Origin: an uncultured bacterium
GTDB lineage: Bacteria; Cyanobacteriota; Vampirovibrionia; Gastranaerophilales; Gastranaerophilaceae
Assembly (NCBI GenBank): GCA_905215335.1
Contig: CAJMPQ010000001.1
Location: 248,001-312,000 of the forward strand
Reading direction: 5' to 3'
Length of the DNA stretch: 64,000 nt
Both the position numbers and the translations under genes were made by a program. Shown in pieces: positions 52,934-62,761 of the stretch. Position 1 is the stretch's first letter, and each line of letters begins with the position of its first letter. A model generated the notes under the pieces. It worked only from the letters and a program-made list of their open reading frames with translations. It did not search any database and had not been told where the DNA came from.

Positions 52934-55276
52934 ATGAATATAACAAACAATTATAGAATACAAAACTTTACCCCATATAATAAGTCAAATAAAAACATTC
53001 ATTTTACAGGATTTAATCCTTACAAATTTGAAGAAGGATTTGACGAATTTTTTACTATTCCAAAACCAAGTGATGCATTTATAACAAAAAAATTTCCGGG
53101 TTCTGTAAATATCATAAAAGATTTTCTATCTCTAGATGGGTATACTCCAGAAGTAATGGATATTCTAAACGGAAAAAAGAATGCAGAATTAAAATATCTT
53201 TATCAAATAACTTCTAAAAAAGATATTTTAAGAAATTTACGTATCCCATTTGAAAATTTTGCAGATTTTGCATCTATTCCAATAGAAAGATTAAAAGAAT
53301 TAGAACCTATAATATTATCCAAACGCGATATTGGTTTTTGGAACTATGAACCTGAATATATTCTAAATCTCAATAAATTAGATGAAAGAAAATTAACAAC
53401 ATTTATAGAACTTGCAAAATGTAATGTTAACCCAAGCAGTACTGATGAAATACTAACTAATCCGGCTATGAATTGGGAAAGAATCGTTGAAAAAGCCAAA
53501 AGCTTAAAAGATTTATATGGGAAAAATTTAAGAGAAATCGAATTTTATAAAAATCCTAGAAATGAAAGTTTCTTTTTAGCAGATATTCAATTACCGCCAA
53601 ACGGAAAGCCTTCTTGGACAAACTTTGAACGTATAACAGTAAAAATTGATGAAGACATATATCCTGTTTCTAGAAAAACATTAAAAACTCCAATTGAAAA
53701 TTTTGTAGAAAACATTTATAAAAAAGCAACTTCTAAATTGGAAATATTTAATGAAGAAGATTTAAATAATACTATTACAAATATCCGTAAAGCATGCCCG
53801 CATGCAACAAATTCAGAAATACTCACAACAATACAAAAATTAACTCAATTTTCAAGTTACAAATCTCTTAAAGCCATAGATGAAAAGCTAACAGAAGAAG
53901 GATTTACAGACTTTCTAAAATTCGGTGAATTATATAATTATTTTGATTATTTTCATAATTCAAAAAAAATAATTACTCTTAACAATTCAACAAATAAAAA
54001 ATTAGGAATTTTATTTACCAAAAATGATGTAAACAATAAAGAATTATTAAAACAATTAAGCATAGCCAAAAATAATCCTAATTTTTCTAATGTAGAATTT
54101 ATAAATCTTGAGGGGTTTTCAGATGGAATAAACTTGTTTACAGATAATAACAAACTTGCCCCAAAAACAATTACAATAATTCAAAGAGCAAAAACCCTAC
54201 AATATAAAAATCCTAATTTAACATACGAAGAATGTGTAGAACACATATTAAACGATAAAATTACATCTACATTAAAGAAAATGGGATTTAAAACTTACAC
54301 ACTTAGGTTTGATAACTCAGCAACAAAATTTTCCATATTAGACCAAATGCAACCGGTTATGCCAACTAAAAATTCTATTCAATCAACAATTGAAGCAATT
54401 GCAGATTATTATACAATTGAAAAAAATGGTTATAAAAAATTGAGTAAAGCTATAGCTCAATATTATGATGAAAATATCAACGTATATTCAAAACAAAGTA
54501 TAGTAAAAGATTTAAAATTACTTAATGAGAAAATAGATAATTATTTATATCAAAATAATTTATCCAGAGAAAATCTATACATCATTGAACCCAAACTAGA
54601 AACACCTAAAAGTTTTCACATTTTAAATAAGATGTATCAAGATTTATATGATTTACCACAAGACAAAATAATACCAATTTCACAAATAGAAGAAATAAAT
54701 AATTTACCTGCAAATTCAACTTGTATAATTCTTGATGATATTGCAGGAACCGGTAAATCTATGATCGAATTTGGTAATTACTGTTCAAGTGCAAATACGA
54801 TAAATGCAGATAAACATATCTTATTTGTACCAATTTCAACAACATACAACAGTATTGAATTAATCAATAAAACAATTCACAATTTATCCCGTAATAACAA
54901 TGATGCCTTACTATATTTGGGAAAAAATATAACTCAAAATACACTTCACAAAAATATTTTTGACAACTATAGAATGAAAATAAAACGCTTCAAAACAGAA
55001 GAAGCATCAAAACAAGGTTATCATAACCAAGCATTATGTACAGTTTTCCCATATATGTCACCTAATAACAATTCATATATTGCTTCATATTTAATTGAAT
55101 TATTTGTACCAAACTCCAACTGTATAAAAAATTTATCACAAGAATTTAAAACTATAGAAGAAAAAGCTATATATTATAATGTCTTTGGACAAGATAAAGA
55201 CAATTTAAAATTTAATACAACAAATGATAAACCAAAAACTTTTGTCAGAAAAATTCGTGATTTCTTTAATTGTTAA
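52934..55276 (+). CDS. Large unknown protein with N-terminal FTG motif and PRTase-like C-terminus
   Basis: 780 residues with no signal peptide. FTG lies at residues 24-26 (KNIHFTGFNPYKF). The middle (30-560) is not recognised. Near residue 597 is CIILDDIAGTGKSM, preceded by an aligned strand (STCII) and followed by FVPIST, which resembles the PRPP-binding motif of phosphoribosyltransferases (hhhhDDhxxTGxT), although a P-loop reading GTGKS is also possible. The combination suggests a nucleotide- or PRPP-using enzyme. The start is chosen at the only ATG before FTG; -10 is weak. Confidence 0.65.
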   Translation: MNITNNYRIQNFTPYNKSNKNIHFTGFNPYKFEEGFDEFFTIPKPSDAFITKKFPGSVNIIKDFLSLDGYTPEVMDILNGKKNAELKYLYQITSKKDILRNLRIPFENFADFASIPIERLKELEPIILSKRDIGFWNYEPEYILNLNKLDERKLTTFIELAKCNVNPSSTDEILTNPAMNWERIVEKAKSLKDLYGKNLREIEFYKNPRNESFFLADIQLPPNGKPSWTNFERITVKIDEDIYPVSRKTLKTPIENFVENIYKKATSKLEIFNEEDLNNTITNIRKACPHATNSEILTTIQKLTQFSSYKSLKAIDEKLTEEGFTDFLKFGELYNYFDYFHNSKKIITLNNSTNKKLGILFTKNDVNNKELLKQLSIAKNNPNFSNVEFINLEGFSDGINLFTDNNKLAPKTITIIQRAKTLQYKNPNLTYEECVEHILNDKITSTLKKMGFKTYTLRFDNSATKFSILDQMQPVMPTKNSIQSTIEAIADYYTIEKNGYKKLSKAIAQYYDENINVYSKQSIVKDLKLLNEKIDNYLYQNNLSRENLYIIEPKLETPKSFHILNKMYQDLYDLPQDKIIPISQIEEINNLPANSTCIILDDIAGTGKSMIEFGNYCSSANTINADKHILFVPISTTYNSIELINKTIHNLSRNNNDALLYLGKNITQNTLHKNIFDNYRMKIKRFKTEEASKQGYHNQALCTVFPYMSPNNNSYIASYLIELFVPNSNCIKNLSQEFKTIEEKAIYYNVFGQDKDNLKFNTTNDKPKTFVRKIRDFFNC

Positions 55277-55288
55277 TTATAAACATTA

Positions 55289-56197
55289 TTACTTATTTAA
55301 ATCCAATAATGTTGTACTAGCAACATTTTCATAAAAATCTTTAATTGGGACTTTTTCTTCTTTTCCGCTATTATGTGGATTTATTAGTGTAACGAAATTC
55401 GCATCGACACTTTTAATTGCGTATGCGTGATGTATATACAAACCATTTTTTGGTTTCTTAAAATTACAAGTCATTGCATACAAATCCGGATTCTTTTGTT
55501 TTTTCTCAATAGAGTCTTTTATTTGTTGAGATATACCATTTTTAATACTAAAAAAAGTTTTAGCTTGTTTCCCTGTAAGTAAAAACATTATATCTGAAGT
55601 ATAACCACCAGCTAAAGGATCTTTAAAATTCCCGGATGAATGTTTCCCATTAATTTCATTTGGCCCATTATTTTTCGTTGCTTCATTATTTGTTATCAAC
55701 ATTTTCTTAAAATACTCAGTAGCAACTTCAATAGCTAACATATCATCGTCGCCTTTTACATAATCTTTACTTTGTTTGGCTGCACTCAATGCCATTTGAG
55801 GAACTGTTATTGTAGTCTTCGCTCCTTTAAAATAAATTGTTGCATTACCGGTACTATGATTCATAATAGTTTTTTGAATATATTCTCTACCTACAGATGT
55901 AGTTGCAAGAGCATTCACCCCAGATAATAGCCAACAATCATTTTTAACTTGTTTAATTGCATCAATTTTACCATCTATATCAAGTGTTGTTTTCGTATAA
56001 TCGTTAACATAATTTTTACCATCAATAGAATCAAAATCTACGGTATAAAACTTAGGTGTAATATCCTTAAGTTTATCTTGAATAGAATGAAAAGCAAAAA
56101 TAGGTACATTCTTAGAAGATTGCTTACTGGTTTGAGCATTCGCTGAAAGTTTTTTTCTGCCGGAAAAATCCACAGAATTTGTATAAATTGAAAACAT
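55289..56197 (-). CDS. Calpain-like (family C2) cysteine protease with N-terminal FSG motif
   Basis: 302 residues. Catalytic Cys88 in VKNDCWLLSGVNALA, His257 in YIHHAYAIKSVD and Asn273 in TLINPHNSG match the Cys-His-Asn triad and flanking residues of calpain-type proteases (family motif GDCWLL, HAYxV, NP). Gln83 sits near the place of the oxyanion Gln. The N-terminal 30 residues carry SVDFSGRKKLSANAQ with FSG at 11-13 and no Sec signal. Such proteases are rare in bacteria. Shine-Dalgarno agggga precedes ATG 56197. Confidence 0.8.
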   Translation of the reverse strand: MFSIYTNSVDFSGRKKLSANAQTSKQSSKNVPIFAFHSIQDKLKDITPKFYTVDFDSIDGKNYVNDYTKTTLDIDGKIDAIKQVKNDCWLLSGVNALATTSVGREYIQKTIMNHSTGNATIYFKGAKTTITVPQMALSAAKQSKDYVKGDDDMLAIEVATEYFKKMLITNNEATKNNGPNEINGKHSSGNFKDPLAGGYTSDIMFLLTGKQAKTFFSIKNGISQQIKDSIEKKQKNPDLYAMTCNFKKPKNGLYIHHAYAIKSVDANFVTLINPHNSGKEEKVPIKDFYENVASTTLLDLNK

Positions 56198-56308
56198 TTA
56201 TATCCCCTAAATATCCTTATACATTATTAAAAACATTTGGGATTAAATAATTGACAAAATTCTTATATCATTTTAATAAATTCTAAGAATAATAAGTTAA
56301 ATTCACTT

Positions 56309-57562
56309 TTACGAATATTGTGATATCACATTAACTGTTTGTTCTATTATTTCATCAGAATGTGCATTTGATACAAACATTGCTTCAAATTGTGATGGTG
56401 CAACATAAATTTTATTCTTTAACATATAATCAAAATATTTTGCAAATTCATTTGTATCACATGTTGCAACATCATTATAGTTAGAAATAGGTTTTTCTGT
56501 AAAAAATACTGACATTAAAGAACCAACTCTATGAGTTTGTAATCCTATTGTTTTATAAGCATTTTCTAAGATTGCAGTATTTCTATCAATTTGTGAATAT
56601 ATTTCCGGATTATCAATAAGGATTTTTAAAGTTTCAATACCAGCTGTAACTGCCACAGGGTTTCCTGAAAGTGTTCCTGCTTGATAAACAGCACCAACAG
56701 GAGCAACACAAGACATTACATCCTTTCTTCCGCCATAAACAGCTAGTGGCATACCGCCACCTACAATTTTTCCAAAGGTTGTTAAATCAGGTTCTATTCC
56801 ATAATATTCTTGAGCTCCACCAAGAGATAATCTAAATCCTGTTATAACTTCATCAAAAATCAATAATGAGCCATATTGTTTAGTAATTTCTCTTAAGAAT
56901 TTCAAGAAATTTGGTTTTGGCGGAACAACACCCATATTAGCAGCAACGGGTTCAACAACTATACAAGCTATATCTTCTCCATATTTTTCCATTATCTTTC
57001 TAACAGAATTTTCGTCATTATAATCTGCAAGAAGAGTGTATTTTGCATAATCTTTTGGAATACCTGCACTATCAGGAATAGCTTCTGTTAAAACTCCTGA
57101 CCCTGCTTTCATTAACAATCCGTCAGAATGTCCGTGATAACATCCTACAAATTTTATGATTTTTTCTCTTTTTGTAAAACCTCTTGCAACTCGCACTGCA
57201 CTCATTACAGCTTCTGTTCCTGAACTTACAAGACGAATCATTTGCATTGATGGAACACATTTTTGTATAAGTTCTGCTAAAATTAATTCTTTTTCTGTCG
57301 GAGCACCAAATGTCAATCCATTTTCACAAACTTTTTTCACAGCTTCAATAACTTTAGGGTGGGCGTGTCCTAAAATTCCAGGGCCCCAAGAGCATACATA
57401 ATCAATATATTTATTTCCATCAACATCATAAATATATGGACCTTGCGCCTTTTCGACAAAAAACGGGGTCTTTTTTACCGCATTAAATGCTCTTACAGGA
57501 CTATTTACGCCACCTGGCATGATATTTTGTGCTTGTTTAAAAAGTTCTTCTGATTTTGTCAT
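56309..57562 (-). CDS. hemL: Glutamate-1-semialdehyde 2,1-aminomutase
   Basis: PLP enzyme that makes 5-aminolevulinate from glutamate-1-semialdehyde. Motifs: PGGVNSPVRAFNAV, PLP Lys in TTFGKIVGGGMPLAVYGG, VRLVSSGTEAVMSAVRVARGFT and YQAGTLSGNPVAVTAG. About 418 residues. Start ATG 57562 has aagga seven bases upstream; the TTG at 57580 precedes that Shine-Dalgarno and is not used. Last gene of the tetrapyrrole operon. Confidence 0.95.
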   Translation of the reverse strand: MTKSEELFKQAQNIMPGGVNSPVRAFNAVKKTPFFVEKAQGPYIYDVDGNKYIDYVCSWGPGILGHAHPKVIEAVKKVCENGLTFGAPTEKELILAELIQKCVPSMQMIRLVSSGTEAVMSAVRVARGFTKREKIIKFVGCYHGHSDGLLMKAGSGVLTEAIPDSAGIPKDYAKYTLLADYNDENSVRKIMEKYGEDIACIVVEPVAANMGVVPPKPNFLKFLREITKQYGSLLIFDEVITGFRLSLGGAQEYYGIEPDLTTFGKIVGGGMPLAVYGGRKDVMSCVAPVGAVYQAGTLSGNPVAVTAGIETLKILIDNPEIYSQIDRNTAILENAYKTIGLQTHRVGSLMSVFFTEKPISNYNDVATCDTNEFAKYFDYMLKNKIYVAPSQFEAMFVSNAHSDEIIEQTVNVISQYS

Positions 57563-57580
57563 GATTAAATCCTTTTTCAA

Positions 57581-58549
57581 TTATTCATCCAACCATTTTG
57601 CCATATCTAGGGCGTGATATGTAATTATTATTTTAGCTCCGGCTCGTTTCATTGCGATAAGATTTTCAGTAACAATTCGTTTTTCATCAATCCAGCCTTG
57701 CATAGCTGCAGCTTTTACCATAGAGTATTCTCCACTTACATTATATACAGCAAAAGGCATATTATATGTATTTGAAGCTTCTTTTAAAATGTCTAAATAT
57801 GCTAAAGCAGGTTTAACCATAACAATATCAGCACCTTCTTCAATATCTGCTTCAATTTCTCTTAATGCTTCTTTCCCGTTTGTAAAATCCATTTGGTAAC
57901 TTCTTCTATCACCAAAGCACGGAGCAGATTGAGCAGCATCTCTGAATGGTCCATAGTATGCTGAGGCAAATTTTGCACTATAAGCCATTATTGGAGTATT
58001 TTTAAATCCTGCTAAATCTAGAGCTTCACGAATTGCACAAACTCTTCCATCCATCATGTCTGATGGTGCAACCATATCAGCACCTGCTTTGACTAAACTT
58101 ACTGCCATTTTAGATAATAGTGGTAAAGTTTCATCATTTAAAATTTCACCATCTTTTACCATTCCGCAATGTCCGTGTGATGTGTATTCACAAAGGCATA
58201 CATCAACAATACAATATATTTCAGGATAATTTTCTTTAATATACTTAACTGCTCTTTGAGTTACCCCATTATCAGAATAAGCTTGAGTTGCTAATTCATC
58301 TTTCTGTTCAGGTTTTGGAATTCCAAAAAGCATTACACCTGTTATTTTGCTTTCTCTAACTTTATCCAAAATTTCAGATAATCTGTCTATTGAATATTGA
58401 TAAACATTTGGCATTGAATTTACTGGTGCTTTTATGTTTTCACCATCTATTACAAAAATCGGATAAATAAAATCTTTTACACTAAGTCTGGTTTCTCTTA
58501 CAAGTTCTCTAATTATTTCATTTTGTCTTAGTCGTCTTAATCTTTTCAT
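57581..58549 (-). CDS. hemB: Porphobilinogen synthase (5-aminolevulinate dehydratase)
   Basis: Condenses two 5-aminolevulinates to porphobilinogen. Schiff-base Lys residues in YSAKFASAYYGPF and MVKPALAYLD. The metal site DVCLCEYTSHGHCG has three cysteines, which is the zinc-dependent type. 322 residues, full length. Starts 2 bases after the cobA-hemD stop and ends just before hemL. Confidence 0.96.
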   Translation of the reverse strand: MKRLRRLRQNEIIRELVRETRLSVKDFIYPIFVIDGENIKAPVNSMPNVYQYSIDRLSEILDKVRESKITGVMLFGIPKPEQKDELATQAYSDNGVTQRAVKYIKENYPEIYCIVDVCLCEYTSHGHCGMVKDGEILNDETLPLLSKMAVSLVKAGADMVAPSDMMDGRVCAIREALDLAGFKNTPIMAYSAKFASAYYGPFRDAAQSAPCFGDRRSYQMDFTNGKEALREIEADIEEGADIVMVKPALAYLDILKEASNTYNMPFAVYNVSGEYSMVKAAAMQGWIDEKRIVTENLIAMKRAGAKIIITYHALDMAKWLDE

Positions 58550-58551
58550 TT

Positions 58552-60066
58552 TTAGTCCTTATTAAAATCTTTTTCTATACAATCAATTATGCCTTCTATA
58601 TTGTATTTTTCTGCAATTAAAATTTGACCTACATCGTAGTTTTTTAAAGCGTCGGCACATCTTTTGCCAATACAAACAAGCTTGATATTTTTATTAAAAT
58701 CCTCGTAAAAGTTTTTAAAAAAACTATTTACTCCGTTTGCACTTCCAAACACTAAATAATCTACATCAAAATATTCTTTCTTTAAAGTTGAAATGATATT
58801 TTTTTTCAGTTGATTTTCTTGTAACGCATAAATTTTATAATCTGTGTAAGTATAATTGTTTTTTTCTAAGGCATTTATTAAGTCATCACTTCCATTTTCA
58901 GCTCGACAAATGAGAATTTTGTCGTTTGGTTGAAGTTCTTGTAAAATTTCTTGAGCTAAAGTTTGAGAATCATAACGGCTTGGGACAAAATCTGAATATA
59001 TTCCATATTCTAAAAGTTTTTCAGAAGTACCTGAGCCTATTACAGCAAATTTTATATTAGATAATAATCTTATATCTATTTTTTCTTTTTTTAATTTTAA
59101 GAAAAATTGTTCAATACCGTTTTGGCTTGTAAAAACTATCCAAGTATAGTCTTTTAAATTCGGTAAAGGATTAGTTGTTGCGACAACATCTAAAAAACTT
59201 AAATCAACGATTTTACCATTTGTATTTGAAATTTTTGAACTTAATTTTTGAGTAAAACTTTCTGTCCCTACAACACCGATTTTTAAACCTTTAAAATCTT
59301 TTTTATTTTCTGATTGTTCGTAAAACCATTCTTTCAAATTCAGATTTACGCAATCACCAATAACAATTATAATTGGAGCATTTATCTTTTGTTGTGCAAT
59401 CTTTGAGAGTATATTTTTTATATTCCCTTTTATAACTTTTTGTTCTGTACAGCAACCTTTAGAAATAATTGCACAAGGCATATCTTCATTCATGCCAGCA
59501 TTTAAAAAATTATTTATAATTTCTTCTATATGGTGATACCCCATTAAAAATACAATTGTACCGCCCAGTTTAGTTAAAGCTTCGTAATCTATTTGTGTAG
59601 CATTTTCAGTTTTATTTTTGTCGATAGTAGAACCTGTTAAAACAGTTACGCTTCTGCTAATTTGTCGATGAGTAACAGGAATTCCGGCAGAAGCTGGCAC
59701 TGCAATTGCTGAAGAAATTCCAGGAATAACTTCATAATAAATATTTTCTTGCTCTAAAATCTGTGCTTCTTCTGAACCTCTACCAAAAACGTAAGGATCT
59801 CCACCTTTTAATCTTGCTACGGTTTTACCTTGTTTTGCTTTTTCAATTAGTAAAGCGTTAATCGTATCTTGTGGCATAGATTTTTGTTGATATCTTTTAC
59901 CGACGTGTATTTTTTCAACTTTATCTGAAAGATTATTTATCAAGTGTTCATCAACCAGAGAATCATATAAAACAACATCAGACTCTAATAATCTTTTTAG
60001 ACCCCTTATTGTTATTAAATCAGCTGCGCCGCAACCTGCACCAATTAGAAAAACTTTACCTGCCAT
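58552..60066 (-). CDS. Fused uroporphyrinogen-III C-methyltransferase / uroporphyrinogen-III synthase
   Basis: 504 residues with two domains. The N-terminal half (1-240) is a SUMT/CobA methyltransferase making precorrin-2: VFLIGAGCGAADLITIRG, YVFGRGSEEA and EVIPGISSAIAVPASAGIPVTHR. The C-terminal half (255-504) is the HemD fold, with FTSQNGIEQFF and the usual end sequence. CobA-HemD fusions are usual in Clostridia and some other anaerobes. As seen in this window, the product goes to siroheme or corrinoids rather than heme. Confidence 0.93.
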   Translation of the reverse strand: MAGKVFLIGAGCGAADLITIRGLKRLLESDVVLYDSLVDEHLINNLSDKVEKIHVGKRYQQKSMPQDTINALLIEKAKQGKTVARLKGGDPYVFGRGSEEAQILEQENIYYEVIPGISSAIAVPASAGIPVTHRQISRSVTVLTGSTIDKNKTENATQIDYEALTKLGGTIVFLMGYHHIEEIINNFLNAGMNEDMPCAIISKGCCTEQKVIKGNIKNILSKIAQQKINAPIIIVIGDCVNLNLKEWFYEQSENKKDFKGLKIGVVGTESFTQKLSSKISNTNGKIVDLSFLDVVATTNPLPNLKDYTWIVFTSQNGIEQFFLKLKKEKIDIRLLSNIKFAVIGSGTSEKLLEYGIYSDFVPSRYDSQTLAQEILQELQPNDKILICRAENGSDDLINALEKNNYTYTDYKIYALQENQLKKNIISTLKKEYFDVDYLVFGSANGVNSFFKNFYEDFNKNIKLVCIGKRCADALKNYDVGQILIAEKYNIEGIIDCIEKDFNKD

Positions 60067-60077
60067 TATTTTATTCC

Positions 60078-60935
60078 CTATGATTTTATTTGAGATACAA
60101 TTTGAGGAATTTGAGTGAAAACTTTTGAATATTCCCCTATTATTTTAGTTTCTTTACCTCTATACATTATAAAAAGTTCTACTTGATTATCTTTAACGAT
60201 ACTACAATATACAGCATTAACTTCACTACAGCTAACTTGTAGAGATTTTAAAACTTCTCTTTCCATTTTGTATTGCAAAAATGTTTGTTCATCATTTATT
60301 TGTTGAAGCTGATTTAAATATTCAAAATCATTTCTGGATTCAACTGCAATAATCCCTTGGCAAGCTGCCGGAAGAAAAGATTCAATATCAAAAATTTTTA
60401 TATCAAATTCTTCAGTTGGAAGTTTTAATCTGTCTAAGCCTGCTTTTGCTAAAACTATTGCGTCATATTCTCCATTTGATAATTTCTTCAATCTTGTATC
60501 TATATTTCCTCTAATCATTTTTACTTCAACATTAGGAAAATATTTTTTTATATAAAAATCTCTTCTTGGACTACTTGTTCCAACTATTGATATGGTTTTT
60601 AAATTTTTTCTGGAAATCAACACATCCATAGCATCAGCTCGTTTTGGAGTACAAATAATTTCTAAACCTTCTCTCAATTCGGAAGGTAAATCTTTCGCAC
60701 TGTGAACTGCAATATCAATTTGTTTATTAAATAAAGCTTCTTCAAATTCATTAATAAATAGCCCTTTATCACCAATTTCACTAAGTGGTTTATCCAGAAT
60801 TTTGTCACCTTTAGTGTGGATTATAACAATTTCTGTTTGCAAATTTGGAAATTCTTGCTTTAAAGCGTTTTCAACAATTTTTGTTTGAGCTATTGCTAAT
60901 TTACTGCCTCTTGTGCCTATTTTAATTTTTTCCAT
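60078..60935 (-). CDS. hemC: Hydroxymethylbilane synthase (porphobilinogen deaminase)
   Basis: Polymerises four porphobilinogens into hydroxymethylbilane. Motifs: KIGTRGSKLAIAQT, HSAKDLPSEL, GTSSPRRDFYI and MIRGNIDTRLKKL. The dipyrromethane-cofactor Cys is in SLQVSCSEVNAVY (usual GGC sequence replaced by VSC). 285 residues, slightly short but complete. In operon between sirC and cobA-hemD. Confidence 0.96.
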   Translation of the reverse strand: MEKIKIGTRGSKLAIAQTKIVENALKQEFPNLQTEIVIIHTKGDKILDKPLSEIGDKGLFINEFEEALFNKQIDIAVHSAKDLPSELREGLEIICTPKRADAMDVLISRKNLKTISIVGTSSPRRDFYIKKYFPNVEVKMIRGNIDTRLKKLSNGEYDAIVLAKAGLDRLKLPTEEFDIKIFDIESFLPAACQGIIAVESRNDFEYLNQLQQINDEQTFLQYKMEREVLKSLQVSCSEVNAVYCSIVKDNQVELFIMYRGKETKIIGEYSKVFTQIPQIVSQIKS

Positions 60936-60950
60936 TTAATACCCGTTCCG

Positions 60951-61604
60951 TTATTTTATTAATTGGCTTTCATTAACCTCAATAATTAAACTTTGCATTT
61001 TTTCTTGTAACTCATTATAACTTATTTTAAAATCTTTAGTTTGGCAATATTCTAAAAGGTTATGAATAATTTGTGCTCTAATTTTTTGTGTGGGAACTTT
61101 GTGTTTTAATTCTTCTCTCAATATTCCTAAAATCTCTACAACTTGACCAATATTTTCAGGTAAATCTTGTTCAATAGTATTTTTCACAAAAGCTGCTATA
61201 TCAGGAGCTTTTCCACTTGTAGAACAACCTATTACCAAAGATTCCTTTTTTACAAGTGCAGGAAATAAAAATGTGCAATTTTCTATATCATCAACAGAAT
61301 TTATCGGAATATTTTGATTTTTGCAAATTTGAGCAACTTGTTGATTTGTAGAACTGTTATTAGTTGCAGAAATTACTAAAAAAACATTTTTAATATCTTC
61401 AATTTCAAAATTTCTATTTTTTAGAATTAAATTAGAATTATCATTACTTAAACTTTGAATTTCAGAACAAATATCTGGAGCTATTACCGTAATCTCAGCT
61501 TCAAATGGTAAAAGTTTTGTTACTTTTCGGTATGCAACTTTTCCACCGCCAATTACAATTATTTTTTTATCTTTTAAATCTACAAACATTGGGAAATATG
61601 CCAT
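60951..61604 (-). CDS. sirC: Precorrin-2 dehydrogenase / sirohydrochlorin ferrochelatase-type
   Basis: 217 residues, NAD-binding core of the CysG/Met8 family: FVDLKDKKIIVIGGGKVAYRKV followed by LLPFEAEITVIAPD. The catalytic Asp-containing loop and the dimer helices are present (NSVDDIENCTFLFPALV, IGCSTSGKAPDIAAF). Oxidises precorrin-2 to sirohydrochlorin; the Met8 type also inserts iron, but this cannot be decided. ATG overlaps the hemA stop (TAATG). Confidence 0.92.
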   Translation of the reverse strand: MAYFPMFVDLKDKKIIVIGGGKVAYRKVTKLLPFEAEITVIAPDICSEIQSLSNDNSNLILKNRNFEIEDIKNVFLVISATNNSSTNQQVAQICKNQNIPINSVDDIENCTFLFPALVKKESLVIGCSTSGKAPDIAAFVKNTIEQDLPENIGQVVEILGILREELKHKVPTQKIRAQIIHNLLEYCQTKDFKISYNELQEKMQSLIIEVNESQLIK

Positions 61605-62761
61605 TATCTAACTATACTCCCTTCTTCTTCTTTAATAACATTAACAACATTAGCGAAAGATTCTGCATCAAGTTTATCTTTTAAATAGTATATGAATTTT
61701 TCTAACGAAAAATCTTTATATTTTTCACTTTCTATTTTGATTTTTTCAGAAGCATTGTGATATGTAATATTCTTATAAATTTTTTGTAATTCCTGCTCTA
61801 ATATATCATAAGCATTTTCAATTGCTTCTTCTTTCTTTTGGTTGTTATTTTTTACTAAATTTTCAAAATAATCAATAGTTATAAGATTGCAATTTTCTAA
61901 TTTACCGATTTCTCTGTCTATATCGTAAGGTGATGCTAAATCAATAAAAAGCATTTCTTTATTAGGCAAAATATTTTTTATTGCATCATCATAGTTTATT
62001 GTATAATGCGGGCTTTTGGTAGCAGAAACAACTATATCAACTTCTTTTAAATATAAAAATCGGTTTAAATAATTAATAATTTCAACACCATCATTACAAT
62101 TCAAACAATTCCTGTGAGTTCTTTTTGTCGCATAAATCTTAGCATTGAAACTTTTGTTTAAAAGGTTATTGATAATTGCAGAACCTGTTTTTCCACTTCC
62201 GCCAATTATCATTATATTTGGATTAGAAATCTCTTTATTATGTACAAAACTTTTAATTTCATTACAAGCTAATGTAGCATAAGAGATAGCGGATTTAGAA
62301 ATCTCGGTTTGAGTCTTAATTTTTTTAGCACAAGATAATGCACTTAAAAATGATGTGTTTAACTCATATCCCGTTCTTTTTTTATGTAAAGCCTCAAGAA
62401 ATGTTTGTTTAACTTGCGCTAATATCTCGTTTTCTCCAACAATCATCGAATCTAAGCCACAAGTAACTTTAAACAAATGTTCAATTGCACTTTTATCTTC
62501 ATAATATCTTGCGTATTTTCTAATTTCACTTATAGTTAAGTTTGTTTTTTCTGATAATAAGTTTTCTAACACAGAGAAAATTTTCTTGCCAAATTCTACA
62601 TAAATTTCTGTACGATTACAAGTTGCCAAAATTATACATTTTATCTCATCTGAAAATGTATTTAAATCATTGATAAATTTTTCTTTTTCATCTTCTGTAA
62701 AAGCAAATTTATTTCTAATTTCTTCCGGAGCAGTTTTGAAACTTATACTAATACATTTCAA
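61604..62761 (-). CDS. hemA: Glutamyl-tRNA reductase
   Basis: First step of the C5 pathway: reduction of glutamyl-tRNA to glutamate-1-semialdehyde. N-terminus ISFKTAPEEIRNKFAF, catalytic Cys in ILATCNRTEIY, NADPH-binding MIIGGSGKTGSAII. 385 residues. It starts at TTG 62761, overlapping the stop of the upstream reductase gene by four bases, with aaggag eight bases before it. No heme-binding regulatory motif was noticed in the N-terminal region. Confidence 0.95.
   Translation of the reverse strand: MKCISISFKTAPEEIRNKFAFTEDEKEKFINDLNTFSDEIKCIILATCNRTEIYVEFGKKIFSVLENLLSEKTNLTISEIRKYARYYEDKSAIEHLFKVTCGLDSMIVGENEILAQVKQTFLEALHKKRTGYELNTSFLSALSCAKKIKTQTEISKSAISYATLACNEIKSFVHNKEISNPNIMIIGGSGKTGSAIINNLLNKSFNAKIYATKRTHRNCLNCNDGVEIINYLNRFLYLKEVDIVVSATKSPHYTINYDDAIKNILPNKEMLFIDLASPYDIDREIGKLENCNLITIDYFENLVKNNNQKKEEAIENAYDILEQELQKIYKNITYHNASEKIKIESEKYKDFSLEKFIYYLKDKLDAESFANVVNVIKEEEGSIVR

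Noticed and set aside
56251..56280. Plus-strand promoter (TTGACA-17-TAATAA) running into hemL antisense
   Set aside because: The match is good but nothing on the plus strand follows it except the minus-strand operon; such matches are common in AT-rich DNA. No terminator or gene supports it.
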